Shown: positions 56,117-64,000 of the stretch, in pieces
Numbering within the stretch: position 1 is the first letter of the stretch
How the letters are laid out: each line of letters opens with the position of its first letter
Assembly (NCBI RefSeq): GCF_022201045.2
Contig: NC_068557.1
Span: 5,766,001-5,830,000 of the forward strand
Source: Citrus sinensis
Taxonomy: Eukaryota; Streptophyta; Magnoliopsida; Sapindales; Rutaceae
Direction: 5' to 3'
Length of the DNA stretch: 64,000 bases
Program-made: the position numbers and the translations under genes
Notes under the pieces: generated by a model
What the model was told of the DNA's origin: nothing
The model's database searches: none
Seen by the model: only the letters and a program-made list of their open reading frames with translations

Positions 56117-59100
56117 ATGGCTCCAAGCATTAGCAAAGTTGCTTCTGGTGTCAGAACACTCGTTGATGGTAGCGATAACCAGTCAACGAATATCGATATC
56201 ACCCTAGAGGATTCAAAACTCCATGCAAATGGACACGTGTTCCTCTCTGATGTCCCTGATAATGTCACTCTCACTCCCTCCACAGCCACCGCCACCGAAA
56301 AATCAGTATTCTCCAACGTCGGATCTTTCATCGGGTTCGACTCTTTCGAACCCAAAAGCCGCCACGTGGTTCCCATAGGGAAGCTGAAGAACATCCGGTT
56401 CATGAGCATATTCCGGTTCAAGGTCTGGTGGACCACCCACTGGGTCGGCTCAAACGGCCGAGACCTCGAGAACGAAACCCAACTCGTGATTCTTGATAAT
56501 TCAACCGACACAGGAAGGCCTTACGTTCTCCTTCTCCCCATCGTCGAAGGCCCCTTTAGGGCTTCTCTCCAGCCCGGCGCCGATGACTACGTCGACGTCT
56601 GCGTCGAGAGCGGGTCCACGAAAGTCACCGGCGACTCCTTCCGGAGCGTTGTTTACGTCCACCTGGGTGACGATCCTTTCAAGCTTGTCAAGGATGCCAT
56701 GAGAGTCGTTAGATCCCATCTCGGAACTTTCAAGCTCTTGGACGAAAAGACTCCGCCCCCTATTGTTGACAAGTTCGGCTGGTGCACGTGGGATGCATTT
56801 TATCTAACGGTGCAACCTCACGGCGTCATGGAAGGCGTTAAGGGCCTCGTCGACGGAGGCTGCCCTCCCGGCCTCGTTCTCATCGACGACGGGTGGCAGT
56901 CCATCAGCCACGATGAGGACCCGATCGACAGTGAAGGCATAAACCGTACGGCTGCTGGCGAGCAAATGCCATGCAGGCTCCTGAGGTATCAAGAGAATTT
57001 CAAGTTCAGAGATTATGTCAGCCCTAACGGCGGTGACAGCAGCGACAACAAAGGCATGGGTGCGTTCATTAGAGACTTGAAAGATGAGTTCAAGACCGTC
57101 GACCAAGTCTACGTCTGGCATGCACTGTGTGGATACTGGGGTGGGTTGCGGCCGAACATTCCCGGGCTGCCGGAGAAGACGACGGTGGTCAAGCCCAAAC
57201 TGTCGCCGGGATTGGAGCTTACGATGGAGGATCTCGCCGTCGACAAAATTGTCAACAACGGCGTCGGATTCGTCCCACCGGAGCTTGTTGATCAAATGTA
57301 CGAAGGGCTTCACTCACACCTGGAGAAAGTCGGTATTGATGGGGTCAAAGTCGACGTTATCCATGTAAGTGCTTTTACTTAAAACTGCTTTTACGTGTCG
57401 TTTTTTCGGTTAGCGTTGGTTATTGTTATGTTATTAATTTTTGACTCGTTTGGTCGGCACGGTTCTGCTAATTTTTTTTTCTTCTTTTATGCGAAATTAT
57501 TTTGAAAATTCGTCATTAGTCATTTTTATTTTTTACAGTTGCTGGAGATATTGTGTGAGAATTATGGAGGAAGGGTGGACTTGGCAAAAGCATATTACAA
57601 GGCATTAACAGCTTCTGTAAGGAAGCACTTCAAGGGCAATGGTGTAATTGCCAGCATGGAGCACTGCAACGATTTTATGTTACTTGGGACAGAGGCCATA
57701 GCTCTTGGTCGCGTTGGTATGACATCGAATTAATACATTCAAAATTTATAAAAATGGATTAGTTTTAATTAACAAGCTTTTAATGCAATCAATTCTTTCC
57801 TTGCGTTTATAACTTTTGTTAGGCAGTGTCGGCTAGTCCTACCTTTATTTTATTCCCTGTGTTTTGGGCAATAAAGATTTTAATTAGATCAAAGCGTGTT
57901 GATTTGACTATAAATGTTTTAATTAATCAGATACCCCTAAGATCACCACGTGTACGAGATCACATATTTAAATTAGTTAATATCATTTAGGTGGACCGAC
58001 ATATATATTTTTATTAATTTTTCCTAGCGAGAAACATGCCATGCTTTTCGGCAGCAAATTTTGAAGGAAGAGCCCAATATGTAGGAAGCTTTGGTATCTC
58101 AGTTGGGCCCAAACCGAACTAATAATAATATGTTTGTTTCAAATTGTGTGATACACAGGTGATGATTTTTGGTGCACTGACCCATCTGGTGATCCAAATG
58201 GTACATTTTGGCTCCAAGGTTGTCACATGGTGCATTGTGCATACAACAGCTTATGGATGGGCAACTTCATTCACCCAGATTGGGACATGTTCCAATCTAC
58301 TCACCCTTGTGCCGAGTTCCATGCTGCTTCTAGGGCAATTTCCGGCGGTCCTATTTACGTTTCCGACTGTGTCGGAAAACACAACTTCCCGCTGCTCAAG
58401 CGCTTGTCGATGCCTGATGGGTCTATTCTCCGGTGCGAATACTACGCACTTCCGACTAGAGACTGCCTCTTTGCTGACCCTCTCCATGATGGCAAGACCA
58501 TGCTCAAAATCTGGAACCTGAACAAGGTTTGTTACTGGCTTTGGTACCATTTGATACAAACTTGGACCTTATGTGATGGGCCTGATGGACATAACCCAGT
58601 TGCTAATTTTTATTATTTGATTTTTGCAACAGTACACTGGAGTTATTGGGGCATTTAACTGCCAAGGAGGAGGCTGGTGCAGGGAAGCCCGACGCAACAC
58701 ATGTGCCTCACAATTTTCACAAAAGGTGACAGCCAAGACCAACCCAAACGACATTGAATGGAACAGTGGCAAGAACCCAATTTCCATTGAAGGGGTTCAA
58801 GTCTTTGCCATGTACTTGCAAGAAGCCAAGAAGCTCGTTCTCTCCAAGCCATATGAAAACATTGAGATATCATTGGAGCCATTCAGTTTTGAGCTCATCA
58901 CTGTGTCTGCTGTGACTCTGCTGCCTGGAGGAACATCGCCATCCGTGCAGTTTGCTCCCATTGGGCTGGTGAACATGCTCAACACCGGCGGCGCAATCCA
59001 GTCTTTGTCCTACGATGATGATGAGAATTCAGTGGAAATTGGAGTGAAGGGAAGTGGTGAAATGAGAGTCTTTGCTTCTGAGAAACCAAGAGCTTGCAAG

Positions 59101-59205
59101 ATTGATGGAAACGAAGTTGCATTTGAGTATGAAGGCCACATGGTTGCTATTCAAGTGCCGTGGTCTAGCCCTTCTGGTTTATCTGTAATTGAGTACTTAT
59201 TTTAG
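56117..59205 (+). CDS. RFS5: Raffinose synthase (galactinol-sucrose galactosyltransferase)
   Basis: Four exons: 56117-57364, 57539-57716, 58159-58526 and 58633-59205, all GT-AG; 788 aa, normal for the family. The enzyme moves galactose from galactinol to sucrose in the cytosol, making raffinose for seed desiccation and cold or drought tolerance. It belongs to GH36. Landmarks: GSFIGFDSFEPKSRHVVPIG, IRFMSIFRFKVWWTTHWVG, the DDGWQS block near residue 258, YVWHALCGYWGGLRP, DGVKVDVIH (nucleophile Asp) at the end of exon 1, SMEHCNDFM, and GDDFWCTDPSGDPNGTFW followed by HCAYNSLWMGN, ending IEYLF. The order and wording match Arabidopsis RFS5 (SIP1) rather than the alkaline alpha-galactosidase (SIP2) group. 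Exon 1 is markedly GC-richer than the flanks. An ACGTGGC cluster lies 3 kb upstream. Confidence 0.96.
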
Positions 59206-59209
59206 AGCT

Positions 59210-59980
59210 AGACCAGGCTATATCAATGAGAGTCCGTTATCTATATATTTCACATTTTGATGCCAAATTATGAGCAAGTTTAACTAAGTGTATTCAAGTA
59301 CAATAAAAGTACAGTAAGATTTATTACTAACATCTTTCTTCAGTTCTTGTCCATTACTCTTCTTCTTTAATTTGAATAGCTTCATCCAAAGTCTTGAATT
59401 TCTTTTGCCATATATTGTTACTAGTATGATGTACATGATGGACTAGGCAAATTTTTCCAGTTCTAAATTTGTAACGTTAATCTTTTCAAACTCATTGAAA
59501 TGTAAAGTGATGCATATTTTTATAAATTTTAATTTAGAACTATGAATTGCTCTTAACAGGTGTCTTGATAAAGGGTGTATGCATTAGGACAAAAAAAAAC
59601 AATTTATTAAAAAAATGAAAATCAGTTCACGATTGCTTTAAACCGTCCCTCACTATTAAAACTACTCAAGATTGATTGAATTTTTTTTTTTATAAATAAT
59701 GTTAGAAAATAAAATTAATAAAGTTGTAATTTAATAAAAATTGGTCTGGCTACCCTTGCCTACAAATGCAACTGCTCGGCTCGGTACAATTAATATCACA
59801 ATGGCTCAAATATATTTCGTATATTGTCTTCTTTTGGTTATTAATTTAGAGTGGGCAATTTTGTAACTCACGCTTTGGGGTACTATTTTTGGGTTGTAAG
59901 TATTTGCACCTTAAAAAAATACTCTGACCATTTTATTATTCTAAACAAAGTAACAATACATCTAATAATTTGGTCTACCC
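59210..59980. other. 3' flank of raffinose synthase
   Basis: Likely 3' UTR (an AATAAAAGT poly(A)-like signal lies near 59302), then AT-rich DNA without recognised features. Confidence 0.45.
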
Positions 59981-59991
59981 ATAACACTTTT

Positions 59992-61296
59992 TAGGGCTGC
60001 TCAAGATCCAATCAATTCAATCCAAATCAATCTAATTTTTGTGACCTTTTGATTAGATTGGATTATAAAATAAAAAATCCAATATTATTCTATTGGTTTA
60101 TGGATCCATGTGTTCAAATCCAACATAAAGTAATCTAACCAATTAATTTCATTTTCTTTATTTATTTTTAAAAATCTATTTTTTCTATTAAAAAAAAAAA
60201 CTAGTTTTGTATAGGACAAGGCTGTTTGAACCTACAAAACTACTTTATAAACTCATATTTAAACTGAAAATTTTATTACTTAAAAACTATGTAGAATTAC
60301 TTTTTTTTTTAAGGTAATAACACGTATCAAATTGATCAAGAAATAACATGTATTAAATGGATCAAGAAATACATCGCCATATAGTTGCAATTATAGGACT
60401 ATATACGACTTAAGTATAATAATTAGGACAGTACCCAAGAGGCAAAGCCTGAGTTAAGGCAATGCAAAAAATAAGACAAATTCAAAAAATAAAATAAAGA
60501 TTATCTCTACATTCACCTTTTTAGTTTTACAAACTTGCAAAACTATCTTTTGACTAAAAAATTTTCTTGAACAATTATGAATTTTCATTTCTTGTAGACT
60601 TTAATTGTGCTTTACTATACGTAAATCACTAATTATTTCAAATTGTTTTAGTTGCTCGTTGTTGCAAGTATGAGAATTGACGGAAAAATTCATTTCGTTA
60701 ATTTGCAGTAAAAGAGATTTCTGTGCTTTTTTATTTTTTTTAATTAACCATTGAAGAATTTACGATCGCTTAACAATGATGGGTTTTCACTTTTCAAGCA
60801 TATATAAAGAGTATATTTGGCATATAGTTAGGTTTGTTGAGTAAAATATAAATTTTTAATTTTTGTTGATGGGTTTAGTGAGAAAAAGGGTTTATTAATT
60901 ATACTAGTGGGTTCACATAGCTTTATTTGTATAATTATATAATAATAATACAAAGTAAAACTGCAAATCAGAACTACTATTTGCTTTCAATATTTAAATA
61001 TTTTTTTTCAACCAAATGATAATGAATACATGAATCATGAAATATTAAAAGAGTTGATTTTTTTTTTACAATTGTTAGTAATCAGAATTCTAGAAAGTAA
61101 TTGATTATTTTTATTTGTAATTTATTTTATTCTAATTAGATTGAATTGGATTTGGCTTTTCATTATTTTAGATTTTATTGGATTTCAAATAATAATTGGA
61201 TCAAATTATATCCAAAATATAAAATTCAATATATGATGGATTGGTCTTGGATATGACAAAACTCAATACATAAAATTAAACCACTGAACACCTCTA
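59992..61296. mobile_element. Old hAT element
   Basis: About 1305 bp. Ends TAGGGCTGCTCAAGA and, inverted, TAGAGGTGTTCAGTG match the plant hAT pattern TAGGGGTGTTCA. The subterminal parts carry repeated (inverted) GATTGGAT/ATCCAATC motifs. Flanks ACACTTTT and ATACCTTT match at 6 of 8 positions, so the duplication is decayed. No transposase frame survives. Confidence 0.65.
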
Positions 61297-61384
61297 ATAC
61301 CTTTACCATACTGTTTAGGCATTGTCTCATGGACAAAAAGTTAACAAAATATGATGTTTTTACAGTGCACAAATCTTAGGATAT

Positions 61385-62575
61385 GATATAGGACCCAGGC
61401 CCAAGCCCATGTTTTTGTCATTAGGCCTAGGCTCTCCAAAAGCCCATCCAAGGGCTTGAGTTTCTATGAATTTTTAAATTATTTTTTAATAAACTAAAAA
61501 AACTTAAATTAAAGATGATCAACCAATACAAAATAAATTAATATATAAAATATTAGTAATACAACATAATAAATCACAAATACTAATATTGAAAACAAAC
61601 TAATCTAATATTTGCAAACGACTTCTTCCTCATTCTTCAATTTTTCTTTAGTAAAAAGTTTTTCGTCAGGAGCTTCACTTAACCAAAAAAAAAATGTTAA
61701 CATAAATAATAAATAAAAAAACAATTACTAATTGATTTTTAAAAAAAAATATTTTTATACAGATTAATAGAAAGGAATTAAAAAATAAACAATAGAGAAA
61801 GTGAAATTATGTAGAGATTCATCCACATTTAATTTTCTTTAAGATGCAATATAAAATTTTCTTCTGTATTCCCTTAGTATCTATGCTGTGATGCCATTAA
61901 ATTGAAGCAACAAAACACTACTAAGCCAAGAACCATTCAAATCAGTCATCAGATAGTGCCACAAGAATTCAAACCAATTAAGTTTCAAGATTGACAAAAA
62001 ATAGTAAAATCATCAGATGCAACAACCAATTAACAGTGCATGAATAAAACCTAGAACCAATTAAGCTTAAAATAATGATAAGAAAAATTAAGAGAGAAAG
62101 AATGACCTGACTCAGCAAGCTGAAAGCATAGCAATCAAACCCAGAATCAATAAAGAAAGGCATCTAGTGTTCAGCCCAGCACCAAGCTGCGTGATCACTC
62201 AACGAACAAAAGACAAACGTGGCTTTTTTTCATTTTTCTCATCTGAGTCTTTGTTCGTCACACTTTTTTTGCTCAATCATATCTCCATTTTGGTGTGAGG
62301 CAAAGGCAATTGAAGGTGCGGCTGTTCACTATTGGCTGTTGCTGCACTTTGGGTGGGTGTGTGTGACTCATGTGGGCATTACTCATTCAGGTTCATGGGT
62401 TTTGAGTTTTTCATTTTTTTCAATTTGAATTGTTTTTTATATACAAATATAAAGGGTCTTATCCAAACTCAATCTACGTGACCCTTATATTTTTCAAGCC
62501 CCTATCCATAATTTTATCCCGCGGGCTTGGCTTGTGCTGGCCTGAACTTTTTTGCCAACTCTAAATATCTTCGAG
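61385..62575. repeat. Possible degenerate hAT-like element
   Basis: Purine/pyrimidine-biased ends mirror each other loosely: GGACCCAGGCCCAAGCCCA on the left, and GCGGGCTTGGCTTGTGC near 62521 on the right, followed by TTTTTTGCCAACTCTA, a hAT-like end. The left terminus is not clear and no target duplication was found. Confidence 0.28.
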
Positions 62576-62814
62576 ATAACATAGTTACAGCCTCAAGAGT
62601 TTATTAAAAAGTATAACAAAAGTAAGAATGTTTGGATTTTAACTTAAAACATTTTACACAAATTCAAATAATTCATCTCATCAAATGTTAGATATTCAAA
62701 GTCAACAACCAACAAGCCTTTGGCCAAATGGGAGAACACATGTGAGAGCAAGTGTTTGAAACCTGAAAAAAAAAAAGAATTATGGGGTCTAATTCAATTA
62801 TCAATTATAATATA

Positions 62815-63415
62815 ATTGAGTGGAGTAAGCATCCCTTGATAATATTAATGAAGGTTAAAATTTGGACTACTTCACAACATTAATATAAAGTAGTCCCAGT
62901 CTGTGAGTAAAGTAAGCACTAGGTTAAAATCGCGAAATGTGAGTGGACTAAGCATTCCTTGATAATATTAGTGAAAATTAAAATCTAAACTACTTCTCAA
63001 GATTAATGTAAAGTAATCTTAGAATGTGAGTAGTGTAAGCAAGTAGTCACATAATGAGTGGAGTAAGCATCCCTCAATAATATTAGTGAATGTTAAAATC
63101 TAGGATGCTTCACAAGATTAATAATGTAAAGTAGTCTCAGTATGTCAATAGAGTAGACAAATAGTCTCAGTATATAAGTATAGTAGACATATCTCGAATA
63201 ATAGTATAGTCCTAATTATTATCAAAGGTTAAAATTTGGGCTACTTCACATGATTAATTAAAAATAGTCCCAATCGAGTAGGCATTAGGTTAAAATTGCG
63301 AAATATGAACAGTAGCTATTCCTCAATAGTCCCAGTATGTGAGTGGAGTAGGTATTTTTTGAACATTAGAGTAGTCCTAGTTATAATGGAATAGATGTCT
63401 CTTAAAAATTAGTGA
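62815..63415. repeat. Degenerate tandem repeat, about 110-150 bp units
   Basis: About four copies of a unit with GAGTGGAGTAAGCATCCCT, GATAATATTAGTGAA, GGTTAAAATCT, CTACTTCACAAGATTAAT and AAAGTAGTCCCAGTATGTGAG in constant order. The copies differ by indels and substitutions. No coding frame. Confidence 0.85.
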
Positions 63416-63450
63416 AGTTTACATGGATTACTGTAAACAAATACCATAAA

Positions 63451-63927
63451 GAGTAATTATCCACCGACTATTTATTTTTTCGCACTTTTTCAAAAATATA
63501 CAATTCTTAATTTTTTTTGCTAAACTCCACTCAAAATTATATTATTTTGCATATGTCCATTTATGACTTCAATCTGTTAAGAGAACTAACAAAATATTGT
63601 ATAAATAACTTTTTTACCCACAAATATAAAAGGACAATTATCCACTAACGACTTTTTTTTTTGCATTTTTTGAAAAATACATAATTCTTAATATATTTTT
63701 TTTGCTAATTCCACTTGAAGTTATATTGTTTTGCACTTATCTACTTGTGTCTTCAAACAATATCGTTGTGAAATGATAATTTTGCTCTTATGATGTCAAC
63801 AAAGTTCTAACCGTGTTATAACCAAAGTGGACCAATGAAAAAAAACATTAACTTCAGGTGGAGTGCTGTAAAAAAAAATTGTGTATTTAAAAAAAAAAAA
63901 AATCAAGTGGTCAATGGATAATAACCC
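63451..63927. mobile_element. Mutator-like MITE with duplicated left end
   Basis: About 477 bp. The left end GAGTAATTATCCACCGACTA and right end (inverted) GGGTTATTATCCATTGACCA match. A second copy of the left arm starts near 63632 (GGACAATTATCCACTAACGA), so the left arm is present twice. Flanks TACCATAAA (63442-63450) and GATCATAAA (63928-63936) agree at 7 of 9 positions. Confidence 0.6.
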
Positions 63928-64000
63928 GATCATAAAATGTTGCTCACTCACCACTTTTTTAATGATTGATTTTGACGGGATCAATATATATCGTGGAGAT

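Noticed and set aside
56026..57368. Antisense and alternate-frame open frames over raffinose synthase exon 1
   Set aside because: The sense frame is a full family match; the others are coding shadows.
62219..62428. Phe/Ser-rich open frame
   Set aside because: T-rich low-complexity sequence inside a likely degenerate transposon.

Overview
This window is a piece of a eudicot plant nuclear chromosome. The evidence is spliced genes with GT-AG introns, AT-rich intergenic DNA, plant-only families (PLS-class PPR, NRT2.7, raffinose synthase, BC10-like GT14, plastid SirB, plastid J-protein) and dense plant transposons. The genes resemble those of woody rosids, but I cannot fix the species from sequence alone.

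Layout. 1-2.0 kb: repeat DNA with a FAR1/MULE-like coding relic, followed by a small GRF zinc-finger gene on the minus strand (2.42-2.77 kb). 2.8-9.4 kb: no confident gene; simple repeats and a possible old LTR. 9.5-9.8 kb: a small secreted proline-rich protein (minus). 10.70-16.12 kb: a complete but coding-dead Ty1/copia retrotransposon, followed by a Mutator-type MITE. 18.2-20.4 kb: an intronless PPR gene (minus). 20.8-25.1 kb: three Mutator-like insertions in a row, each with a 9-bp target duplication (two exact, one imperfect); the largest carries a relic transposase. 25.9-27.3 kb: a probable solo LTR and a tandem duplication. 28.7-36.7 kb: a compact gene island with NRT2.7 (nitrate carrier), a plastid DnaJ-ferredoxin fusion and, convergent to them, SirB (last step of siroheme synthesis). 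37.6-38.3 kb: a GC-rich hAT element. 40.35-45.68 kb: a ten-exon GT14 (BC10-like) glycosyltransferase with a GC-AG first intron and a Harbinger element in its last intron. 46-55.9 kb: a gene desert with three close hairpins, a second GC-rich hAT, a MITE and a nested stack (Mutator MITE inside hAT). 56.1-59.2 kb: raffinose synthase (RFS5-like). 59.9-64 kb: an old hAT, degenerate tandem repeats and another Mutator-like element.

Functional links. NRT2.7 moves nitrate, and SirB makes siroheme, the cofactor of ferredoxin-nitrite and sulfite reductases. The gene between them joins a J-domain to a ferredoxin-like Fe-S domain predicted to be plastidial. The adjacency is suggestive, but common regulation is only a hypothesis. 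The other genes are unrelated neighbours.

All exon junctions were placed by hand from splice signals, reading frame and remembered family conservation. No alignment or database search was run. No tRNA, rRNA or CRISPR array was recognised.
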